From positions 1-9,096 of the forward strand of contig JAKSSQ010000065.1 of assembly GCA_024403005.1 (NCBI GenBank): a stretch of 9,096 nt of DNA. Reading direction: 5' to 3'. Under the pieces are notes generated by a model, which saw only the letters and a program-made list of their open reading frames with translations, was not told the origin of the DNA and did not search any database. Source of the stretch: Clostridia bacterium (GTDB lineage: Bacteria; Bacillota; Clostridia; Peptostreptococcales; Anaerovoracaceae). How positions within the stretch are numbered: the stretch's first letter is position 1; the number at the start of each line of letters is the position of its first letter. Both the position numbers and the translations under genes were made by a program. Below, one piece after another: positions 1 to 5,201 of this stretch.

Positions 1-744
1 CCACTGCTCTTCCTTTGTAATTCCGGGGAAGCCGTCGCCTTTCTGCAGGCCGTAGTCGCCAAAGAAGGAATGGTTGCCGCCGGCTATTACCAGTTCCGTA
101 AAGTCTTCCGGCATGTTAGCCAGGGCAGCTTCGTACTTATCCATGGAAAGCACGCCGTCCCGGTCTCCGTAAATCGACAGGGCACGAAGGCCGCTGCCGC
201 GAAGATCTTTATCCGGATAAGACGCGAGGAATATAAGACCTTTTACAAGCGGCCTGCCAGTTTCTGTGGATTCGTTCAATATTGGTTCACCGGAAGCCCG
301 GTCTTCCAGCGCATAGCGGGCCGCCATAACTCCGCCGAGGGAATGGCCGGCCATGTAGAACTCGCTGCAGCCCAGCTCTTCCGACATAAAATCGATTACG
401 GCTTCCGCTGTATCCGGCTTAAAGACTGCCAGATTTAAAGGCATCTTAACAAGGGCGCAGTTAATCCCGCGGTTTGCAAGCTCTCTGCAAAGAGGTGCAT
501 AGGCTTCGTACTGGACCTTGCCTCCCGGATAGAAAACCACTGCTGTTTCAGATGCTTCCTCCGGCCCGAAGAAGAGCACGTCTTCTCCGCTCATCTGTAT
601 ATCCTGTGCCTCGAGCACAGAAATATTTATCGCGCTTTCCGCGGCTCTGTAACCTTGCGTAACATAAAACGCAGCGAGGGCTGCGATTATAGCAAGGATT
701 ACTGCCGTAAACTTAAGCGCTCTGCTGCGTTTCATATTTGTCAT
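1..744 (-). CDS. Membrane-anchored alpha/beta hydrolase, 3' end cut by window edge
   Basis: My own minus-strand translation from ATG at 744 gives 248 residues with no stop before the left edge, so the C-terminus is missing. Residues about 11-27 are a hydrophobic segment after a basic start (KRSR), consistent with a signal anchor or uncleaved signal peptide. The rest is an alpha/beta-hydrolase fold: an FYPGG strand-turn at 71-75, the nucleophile elbow GHSLGG at 133-138 (Ser135), an acid candidate in GDRDG at 193-197 (Asp194 or Asp196), and His225 in GGNHSFFGDYG. The full triad is therefore present and an extracytoplasmic esterase or lipase-like hydrolase is likely; the substrate cannot be told. 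An in-frame TAA two codons upstream limits the start to 744 (or ATG at 735). A GGAG lies about 17 nt from ATG 744, which is long, so the start is slightly uncertain. It lies 126 nt downstream of the LUD gene on the same strand. Confidence 0.85.
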   Translation of the reverse strand, partial: MTNMKRSRALKFTAVILAIIAALAAFYVTQGYRAAESAINISVLEAQDIQMSGEDVLFFGPEEASETAVVFYPGGKVQYEAYAPLCRELANRGINCALVKMPLNLAVFKPDTAEAVIDFMSEELGCSEFYMAGHSLGGVMAARYALEDRASGEPILNESTETGRPLVKGLIFLASYPDKDLRGSGLRALSIYGDRDGVLSMDKYEAALANMPEDFTELVIAGGNHSFFGDYGLQKGDGFPGITKEEQW

Positions 745-870
745 AGCTTAATTACGATTTACTCCTGTTTAGTAGGGCTGCTGCCCGCCGGCCGCCATTC
801 ATCGCTTAATTGCGATAAATGCGTAAACCTCAGCGCCGGACAGTCTTAGAAAACAAGCTTCGAACTGTTA
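745..870. other. Intergenic spacer with a 17-nt direct repeat
   Basis: This spacer separates the LUD gene from the alpha/beta hydrolase; both are on the minus strand. I see no convincing sigma-A promoter and no hairpin followed by a T-run, so the hydrolase may be read through from the upstream operon. It holds two near-identical 17-mers, CATAGCTTAATTACGAT at 742-758 (overlapping the hydrolase start) and CATCGCTTAATTGCGAT at 800-816, with 15 of 17 positions identical. The second is also a small dyad (ATCGC, 6 nt, GCGAT). A GC-rich block (about 781-796) lies between them. Confidence 0.5.
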
Positions 871-1455
871 TTAATATCCCATGTCTTCGTTAATGAGGAC
901 AACTTCCTGGTAGGGGATGCCGTTGGGCTTTTCCCAGAATACCAGCAGTGCTCTGCAGATTCTTTCGGGAGACTTGCAGTCGAAGCACTTTTCTCCGCCG
1001 CTTGCAACGCAGGGAGTCTTAACGTTGAATCTGCACGCATTCTTGGGAGAAGCAACGTTTCTTGCTCTTTCGATTGCACCGTTTAAATCTGCTGCAACCT
1101 TGTTCTTGCTTACGAGCAGGTAGAGTTCCTGGTGTCCGAACAGAGTGCCTGCCAGTCTGTTGCCGTTGCCGTCGATGTTTACGATTTCGCCTGTTTCGGA
1201 GATACCGTTAACGGAAGAAATGTAAACGTCTGTCTGCATTGCGTCTTCTCTCTTGTCACCCAGCCAGTGCCAGAAGAGGGTGTTGTGCTTCTTAAGGGAT
1301 TCGTCCAGAGCCATTTCCTTAGCTGTCATGGAACCGCCGATTGCTACGGTCTTTCCGTCGATCTTTCCGTTAAGATATTCAGCAGCTTCTGCAGCTGTTT
1401 CGAACATGGATACTTTATAGCCTTTTTTCTCAAGATTATTTGCCAGTTCCTTCAT
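871..1455 (-). CDS. LUD-domain protein (LutC/YkgG-like, DUF162 type)
   Basis: A 194-residue protein that matches the LUD family (PF02589) by pattern. It shows a GGSMT turn at 40-44, the SETGEIVNIDGNGNR segment at about 86-100, and a C-terminal cysteine-rich stretch (Cys141, 149, 157, 160, 167) of the form TPC-x7-C-x2-C-x6-C around SPERIC. LutC/YkgG relatives take part in L-lactate oxidation with LutA and LutB, but neither partner is here, and many stand-alone clostridial members have no proven reaction. The cysteines could bind metal or act in redox; that is inference. ATG 1455 has an AGGAG 7 nt upstream. Both that site and the first 20 bp of the gene lie inside the end of the K+ channel gene, so translation is probably coupled. 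Codon use is strongly biased (AAG, GAA, AAC, ATC, GGC), like the PLP-enzyme genes, suggesting high expression. Confidence 0.85.
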   Translation of the reverse strand: MKELANNLEKKGYKVSMFETAAEAAEYLNGKIDGKTVAIGGSMTAKEMALDESLKKHNTLFWHWLGDKREDAMQTDVYISSVNGISETGEIVNIDGNGNRLAGTLFGHQELYLLVSKNKVAADLNGAIERARNVASPKNACRFNVKTPCVASGGEKCFDCKSPERICRALLVFWEKPNGIPYQEVVLINEDMGY

Positions 1456-2254
1456 TGTCTTTCTCCTTTTTTATCTTTTTGCTCTTATATATTGTCTTTG
1501 TAACGTCGTGCTTTATGGGGCTGTGGCTTTCTCCCTTGCCGCTCCACTCCTTCTGCTCGTTAATAACCTGCATGTAGCCGGCCGTAATAATACCGGAGGG
1601 CAGGGCAACGATTGCGATGCCGAAGATGGACGAAGCCATGGCTATGAATCTGCCTATTGCGGTCACGGGGACGATGTCGCCGAACCCGACCGTCGTAAGC
1701 AGCACTGTGGACCAGTAAACCGCGTCGAAGAAGTTGTTGAAGGAATCGGGCTCCGCGTTGAACACAATCAGCGCGCAGACCAGAATGTAGCTTATAGCCA
1801 GAACAGCTACTGCGAAGAGGGCGCGCTTGGATTCCTTTAAGACGTCGGAAAGGGTCATTATGGTCTTGGAATAGCGGAAAATCTTAGTAATTCTAAGAGC
1901 TCTGCAGATTCTCAGCATGTTCAGGAAGTGCAGGCTTTCGCTAAGGTAGGCCAGGACCGGAATTATGGAAAGCAGGTCCATAATGGCCATTGCGCCGAAG
2001 GGATAGCGGAAGAAGGAGTAGACGGTGTGCTCGCCGTACTTGTAGTCCGCTGTGGCGAATCTGAGCAGGTAGTCTGCTATGAATATGGCGCCTGCGATCT
2101 TGTCCGTTACCAGAAAAGCCGGAATTTCCTGCTTAAAGACCATGGGGACGAGGCTCAGGAAAACCATTACGATGATTACCGCATCGTACATGGTGCTGGT
2201 TACATCGCCCGCGTCGGATTTTTCAATTATTTCAAATAATCTTTTTCTGCTCAT
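1436..2254 (-). CDS. Six-helix voltage-gated potassium channel
   Basis: A 272-residue inner-membrane ion channel of the Kv-like superfamily. Predicted helices: S1 about 23-40, S2 about 52-69, S3 about 86-103, S4 about 112-128, S5 about 144-166, pore loop 175-193, S6 about 202-226. The selectivity filter is TTVGFGD (187-193), a canonical K+ signature. S4 carries positive charges every third residue (Arg115, Arg118, Arg121, Lys124, Arg127), so the voltage sensor looks intact. S2 and S3 hold acidic partners (Asp61, Asp93). The C-terminal tail is short and basic, with no RCK/TrkA_N domain. An upstream in-frame start at 2344 would lie inside folD. ATG 2254 is preferred because its ATGA shares bases with the folD TGA, the classic coupling arrangement. 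The TAA stop (1436-1438) lies inside the LUD gene. Likely role: K+ flux or membrane-potential control. Confidence 0.93.
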   Translation of the reverse strand: MSRKRLFEIIEKSDAGDVTSTMYDAVIIVMVFLSLVPMVFKQEIPAFLVTDKIAGAIFIADYLLRFATADYKYGEHTVYSFFRYPFGAMAIMDLLSIIPVLAYLSESLHFLNMLRICRALRITKIFRYSKTIMTLSDVLKESKRALFAVAVLAISYILVCALIVFNAEPDSFNNFFDAVYWSTVLLTTVGFGDIVPVTAIGRFIAMASSIFGIAIVALPSGIITAGYMQVINEQKEWSGKGESHSPIKHDVTKTIYKSKKIKKEKDNEGTGK

Positions 2255-3096
2255 ACTTTTTCTGCTGCGAGGATTACGTGCTTTGCAAGGATCGCTGTGG
2301 TTACCGCACCTACGCCGCCGGGAACGGGTGTAATTGCGCGGCACTTTTCTGCTGCTTTGTCGAAATCCACGTCTCCGCAGAGCTTTCCTTCTTCGTCTAC
2401 GTTAATGCCTACGTCGATTACGACGGTGTTTTCGTTCATGTATTCCGGGCCGACCATGCGAGCTCTGCCTGCTGCTGCAACCAAAATGTCCGCTCTGCTG
2501 CAGATTTCCGCAGGATTTCTGGTCTTTGTGTGGCACATTGTAACCGTAGCGTTTTCCTTCTGGAGCATCATGGAGACGGGCTTTCCGATTACCAGGCTTC
2601 TGCCGATTACCGCAGCATCTGCTCCGGAAATTTCGCAGCCGTAGTGCTTAAGAATTTCCATGACGGCTTCTGCTGTGCAGGGGCCGTAGCCGCTGCCGCT
2701 GCCGGCGAAAACGGTTGCCAGGGAGCCGGCTGTGGCGCAGTCCATGTCCTTTTCGGGCTTTAAATTATCTGCGATCCACTGCTCGTGGGCCTTATTCTTT
2801 AAAGGACGGAAGAACAGGCAGCCGTGGATAGCCGGGTCGCTGTTGATTGTTTCAACAGCCTTAAAGAGCTCTGCCTCTTCGTAGTCTTCCGGCAGGATAA
2901 ACTGCTTAACTTCGATGCCTACTTTAGCGCAGCGCTTTAATGCGCCGGTTTCGTAGGAAATGTCCGAAGGGTTTTCGCCAACCCTTAATATTGCAAGGGT
3001 CGGTGTGACCCCATTCGACTTTAAAACTTCGGCTCTTTCTGCAAGTTGCTGAGTTAACGCTGCAGCTGCCGGAGCGCCTTTCCAGATTTCTGCCAT
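2251..3096 (-). CDS. folD: FolD-family methylenetetrahydrofolate dehydrogenase/cyclohydrolase, divergent active site
   Basis: A 281-residue cytosolic protein of normal FolD length. In one-carbon metabolism FolD oxidises 5,10-methylene-THF with NAD(P)+ and hydrolyses methenyl-THF to 10-formyl-THF. Conserved family features are PCT (139-141), the dinucleotide-binding GRSxxxGKP (165-173), CHTKT with His189, KDMD (116-119, Asp119 matching the usual acidic residue) and PVPGGVG (257-263). Two catalytic positions differ. In the usual Y-x3-K motif Tyr48 is kept, but the lysine position is Ala52 (SYETGALKR). In the usual GxxVQLPLP motif the glutamine position is Phe96 (GCLFFRPLK). I recall clostridial relatives with a similar SYExGA pattern, so this is probably a subfamily rather than a damaged gene. 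ATG 3096 has AGAGG 7 nt upstream. It starts a probable operon with the K+ channel (ATGA overlap) and the LUD gene. Confidence 0.88.
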   Translation of the reverse strand: MAEIWKGAPAAAALTQQLAERAEVLKSNGVTPTLAILRVGENPSDISYETGALKRCAKVGIEVKQFILPEDYEEAELFKAVETINSDPAIHGCLFFRPLKNKAHEQWIADNLKPEKDMDCATAGSLATVFAGSGSGYGPCTAEAVMEILKHYGCEISGADAAVIGRSLVIGKPVSMMLQKENATVTMCHTKTRNPAEICSRADILVAAAGRARMVGPEYMNENTVVIDVGINVDEEGKLCGDVDFDKAAEKCRAITPVPGGVGAVTTAILAKHVILAAEKV

Positions 3097-3230
3097 AATA
3101 TTTCCTCTGTCAGTGTTTATGTATCCGGCCGCTTTCCGCCGCTTTTAAGGGCAGGGCGCAGCACCGGTTTATCCATATATTTTCCCATAAAACAACCTTT
3201 TCTTGCAAGGGTCTGGCGGCATTTAGGCAT
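3097..3230 (-). other. folD upstream region, no riboswitch recognised
   Basis: This stretch lies between the rpsR terminator and folD. I find no good -35/-10 pair and do not recognise the ZTP (pfl) or tetrahydrofolate riboswitch consensus, which would be the obvious candidates for a folD leader. There is a GC-rich stretch at about 3124-3168. A 23-codon open frame runs from ATG 3188 to TAA 3117, with only a weak AAGG upstream and ending 20 nt before folD. It is not called as a gene. The folD promoter must lie here or further upstream, because the terminator at 3231-3259 should stop most ribosomal-protein transcripts. Confidence 0.4.
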
Positions 3231-3259
3231 AAAAAAACCGAAGACCTTTCGGTCTTCGG
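3231..3259 (-). terminator. Intrinsic terminator of rpsF-ssb-rpsR
   Basis: A perfect 9-bp stem, CCGAAGACC (3238-3246) with GGTCTTCGG (3251-3259), and a 4-nt loop. On the minus strand it is followed by seven T (3231-3237). It begins only 12 nt past the rpsR stop, so it closes the ribosomal-protein operon and separates it from folD. Confidence 0.93.
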
Positions 3260-3271
3260 CATATTTTTCGA

Positions 3272-3526
3272 TTACTGGTCTGCGTCGAAAGGCAGCAGAG
3301 CAACGATTCTTGCTCTCTTGATAGCCTTTGTGATAGCTCTCTGGTGCATTGCGCATGCGCCTGTGATTCTTCTGGGAAGGATCTTACCTCTTTCAGTAAC
3401 ATACTTCTTCAGATTTTCTGTGTCCTTATAATCGATTGCGGTTGTCTTGTCTGCGCAGTACTGGCAAACCTTTTTTCTGTGCATACCGCCAGAGAAGCTT
3501 CTTCTCTGTCTCTGTTCTCTTTCCAT
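3272..3526 (-). CDS. rpsR: 30S ribosomal protein S18, zinc-ligand type
   Basis: An 84-residue protein recognisable as bacterial S18, a small-subunit protein of the platform that pairs with S6. The core pattern is present (IDYKD, LKKYVTERGKILPRR, TGACAMHQR, KAIKRARIVALLPF). It keeps Cys21 and Cys24 (CQYC) plus Cys58 and His61 (CAMH), so it looks like the C+ form that can bind zinc; many bacteria have paralogues lacking these residues. ATG 3526 has a perfect AGGAGG 6 nt upstream. It is the last gene of the operon, 21 nt after ssb and directly before the terminator. Confidence 0.97.
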   Translation of the reverse strand: MEREQRQRRSFSGGMHRKKVCQYCADKTTAIDYKDTENLKKYVTERGKILPRRITGACAMHQRAITKAIKRARIVALLPFDADQ

Positions 3527-3547
3527 GTATTTCCTCCTGACAATTTC

Positions 3548-3979
3548 CTAGAACGGGATGTCGTCTTCTGTCAGCTTGGAGAAGCCTTCAGGTGCATTGT
3601 CTTCGGAAGGACGGAAACTTCCGCCGCCGAAGCCGGAACCACTCATGGATCCTTCTGCGCGATCTCCTCTGTCCAGGAACTCTACTCTGTCTGCAACAAC
3701 ATCTGTGGTATAAATTTTCTGGCCGTCCTTATTTGTATAGGAGCCTGTCTGAATTCTTCCCTGGATACCGACGAGTCTGCCCTTGCTCATGTACTTTTCA
3801 ACAAGCTCTGCAGTCTTGCCGAAGCATACAATGCTGGGGAAATCTGTCTGCTTTTCTCCGTTGCGTCCGCCCTGACGGTCGATAGCAATAGTAAATCTTG
3901 CAACAGCCATCTGTGTTTCGGATCCGTAACGTACATCCGGGTCTCTTGTAAGTCTTCCGATTAAAGATACAGAATTCAT
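3548..3979 (-). CDS. ssb: Single-stranded DNA-binding protein
   Basis: A 143-residue SSB. An OB-fold domain (about 1-104) opens with MNSVSLIGRLTRDPDVRY and includes the FGKTAELVEKYMSKGRLVGIQGRI strand-helix region. A flexible Gly/Ser-rich linker (about 105-135) leads to the acidic tip DDIPF (139-143), the family's docking tail for replication and repair partners. The length fits a tetrameric housekeeping SSB with a short linker. ATG 3979 lies 11 nt after the rpsF stop, with an AGGAA-type site upstream. Its place between rpsF and rpsR is the standard Bacillota arrangement and indicates the chromosomal SSB rather than a plasmid or phage copy. Confidence 0.97.
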   Translation of the reverse strand: MNSVSLIGRLTRDPDVRYGSETQMAVARFTIAIDRQGGRNGEKQTDFPSIVCFGKTAELVEKYMSKGRLVGIQGRIQTGSYTNKDGQKIYTTDVVADRVEFLDRGDRAEGSMSGSGFGGGSFRPSEDNAPEGFSKLTEDDIPF

Positions 3980-3990
3980 AATTTCGTTTC

Positions 3991-4278
3991 CTATTCTTCG
4001 TCCAGATTAATGATGATGTGTCTCATGTAGTTGTCGGAAATACGAAGTCTTCTGTCCAGTTCCTTGGGAAGTTCGGGCTTAGCGTTGAAGTGCATTACAA
4101 CATAGTAGCCTTCGTTCTTCTTCTGGATAGGATAAGCAAGCTTACGCATTCCCCAGATATCTGTGTCGATAACTTCTCCAGCTTCTGCAATGATAGCCTT
4201 AACAGCTTCAACTGCAGCTTCCTTCTTAGCATCGTCCAGGCTGGGTTCTACGATGAACATCAGTTCATACTTATTCAT
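3991..4278 (-). CDS. rpsF: 30S ribosomal protein S6
   Basis: A 95-residue protein of normal S6 length, opening with MNKYELMFIVEPSLDD and containing the S6 landmarks WGMRKLAYPI (42-51), GYYVVMHF (57-64) and RLRISDNYMRHIII (77-90). S6 binds the 30S platform together with S18, which is encoded two genes downstream. The open frame extends upstream to 4344, but ATG 4278 is chosen: it gives the family N-terminus and has GGAGGT 6 nt upstream. The extra upstream frame covers the structured leader and is not protein. It is the first gene of rpsF-ssb-rpsR, with its own promoter at 4378-4406. Confidence 0.97.
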   Translation of the reverse strand: MNKYELMFIVEPSLDDAKKEAAVEAVKAIIAEAGEVIDTDIWGMRKLAYPIQKKNEGYYVVMHFNAKPELPKELDRRLRISDNYMRHIIINLDEE

Positions 4279-4372
4279 TCTTACACCTCCCTGTGGTCTT
4301 GATGGCCGAGGTTCTCCCCCTCGGCAGAGAGCCTCGCGTGGCACTAAAAAACAGTGCAGTCACACGAATGCT
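4279..4372 (-). ncRNA. Structured rpsF 5' leader, candidate S6:S18 autoregulatory element
   Basis: The roughly 93-nt leader from the predicted start site to rpsF contains a strong hairpin, GCCGAGG/CCTCGGC (plus-strand 4305-4311 and 4319-4325), with a 7-nt loop. A second segment (plus-strand CCTCG at 4332-4336) could pair with the same arm, giving mutually exclusive folds. A smaller 5-bp hairpin is at 4341-4357. It is established that many bacteria have an S6:S18-binding RNA motif in the rpsF leader. The position fits, but I could not confirm the consensus by eye, so the functional name is an inference. Confidence 0.5.
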
Positions 4373-4377
4373 CAATA

Positions 4378-4406
4378 ATTATACACATGCGGAGGCAAAA
4401 AAGCAA
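4378..4406 (-). promoter_or_regulatory. Sigma-A type promoter for rpsF-ssb-rpsR
   Basis: On the minus strand, TTGCTT (4401-4406) is followed after exactly 17 nt by a perfect TATAAT (4378-4383). Transcription would begin near 4371, giving a leader of about 93 nt before rpsF. Confidence 0.75.
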
Positions 4407-4432
4407 GGGGAAATTTTCTCAAAAACCTTAAT

Positions 4433-4936
4433 TTATGAAGCTTTTTCAGCCTTTTCTATGGCTTCGTAAACGGCGGCTTCCAGGCTTTTGCCTTCGCCTC
4501 CGGCAGTTAAGCCTTTCCAGGAGCCGTGCCTGTTGTTGACCCCATTCAGATACTTTATGGCCACGGCCTTTTCCTTCCAGGCCAGCAGGTTCTTATTGTA
4601 GTCGTCTATAAGTATGTCCGTGGGCCTTATGCCTCCGGGAACGGCTTCCGTCTTGTCTTTGCCGCAGGGCAGGTAGTTTACGTGCACTTCGTTTAAGAAG
4701 GGGATGTGTTCCTCGAGCCATCTCTGCTTGTCGGGCAGGGCGTATTCGCACTCCTCAATTACGGCAGATAGGGTGTGGACCTCGATGGTTGGGTCACCGG
4801 CGAAGGTGCGCATGGCCTCAATCGCCTCCTGCTGCGGCGCAAGATTATAGAAATAGCCGGCCTTAAGCATCTCTTCGTAAGGCACATATTTATATTCTGC
4901 AAGTACGCCGTCCATGTCGAAAAATACTCTTGTCAT
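4433..4936 (-). CDS. HAD-type 5'(3')-deoxyribonucleotidase (NT5C family)
   Basis: A 167-residue cytosolic HAD hydrolase resembling the NT5C family (PF06941), which dephosphorylates nucleoside monophosphates, often deoxypyrimidine ones. HAD motif I is FFDMDGVLAEY (5-15), with nucleophile Asp7 and general acid Asp9. Motif II is HTLS (54-57). The motif III lysine is Lys93 or Lys95 in GKDKT. Motif IV is LIDDYNKNLLAW (109-120) with Asp111 and Asp112. All catalytic positions are present. Substrate preference cannot be read from the sequence. ATG 4936 has AGGAGG 7 nt upstream. There is no clear terminator between its stop and the rpsF promoter, so some read-through into the ribosomal operon is possible. 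Confidence 0.85.
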   Translation of the reverse strand: MTRVFFDMDGVLAEYKYVPYEEMLKAGYFYNLAPQQEAIEAMRTFAGDPTIEVHTLSAVIEECEYALPDKQRWLEEHIPFLNEVHVNYLPCGKDKTEAVPGGIRPTDILIDDYNKNLLAWKEKAVAIKYLNGVNNRHGSWKGLTAGGEGKSLEAAVYEAIEKAEKAS

Positions 4937-5109
4937 GCTTTTTCCTCCTCTCGTTTTTACACTTACTATTATCCGTATTTACCTGTACAAAAATCTGTCA
5001 TAGGCCGAGCCCAACGCGCCCCGAGCGCGGAAATTCATATATAATTATTTATTGGTTTCATTTGCCATTATTTATGAGTGAACCCTCGCAAACCCTTGAA
5101 AATTAAGGC
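4937..5109. other. Divergent intergenic region with a GC-rich island
   Basis: It lies between the divergent nucleotidase (minus) and first PLP-enzyme (plus) genes. The sequence is AT-rich except for a GC-dense block at 5003-5030, which holds a 5-bp dyad CGCGC/GCGCG (5015-5019, 5025-5029) and CCGAGC twice (5005-5010, 5021-5026). No T-run follows on either strand, so it is not a normal terminator. An imperfect dyad, GCAAACCCTT...AAGGCTTGC (about 5088-5114), borders the promoter. No convincing promoter for the minus-strand nucleotidase was found. Confidence 0.4.
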
Positions 5110-5158
5110 TTGCAAGTGTATACAATTTTCTGTATAATTAAATAGTTAAGCGATTAAC
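5110..5158 (+). promoter_or_regulatory. Sigma-A promoter of the first PLP-enzyme gene, with dyads
   Basis: TTGCAA (5110-5115), a 17-nt spacer and a perfect TATAAT (5133-5138) form a good sigma-A promoter for the gene at 5202. Inside it lies an inverted repeat, TATACA (5119-5124) and TGTATA (5131-5136), separated by 6 nt and overlapping the -10. A second dyad, GTTAA-GCGA-TTAAC (5145-5158), sits at the likely start site. Both are plausible repressor sites; no regulator is encoded in the window. Confidence 0.75.
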
Positions 5159-5201
5159 GATTACTTACTACAAATAGAAAATTATGAGAAGAGGTTGAAA
5201 A

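Noticed and set aside
2255..2344. Longer N-terminus for the K+ channel from ATG 2344
   Set aside because: The extra 30 residues are very basic, lie wholly inside folD, and the ATGA overlap at 2251-2254 gives a better start.
3097..3230. ZTP or tetrahydrofolate riboswitch ahead of folD
   Set aside because: I looked for the conserved core sequences of both and did not see them; a covariance-model scan would be decisive.
3344..3964. 206-codon plus-strand open frame over rpsR and ssb
   Set aside because: Antisense to two certain housekeeping genes, with no ribosome site and no family features.
4279..4344. Extended S6 N-terminus from 4344
   Set aside because: The extra residues read through the structured leader; ATG 4278 has the strong ribosome site and the family N-terminus.
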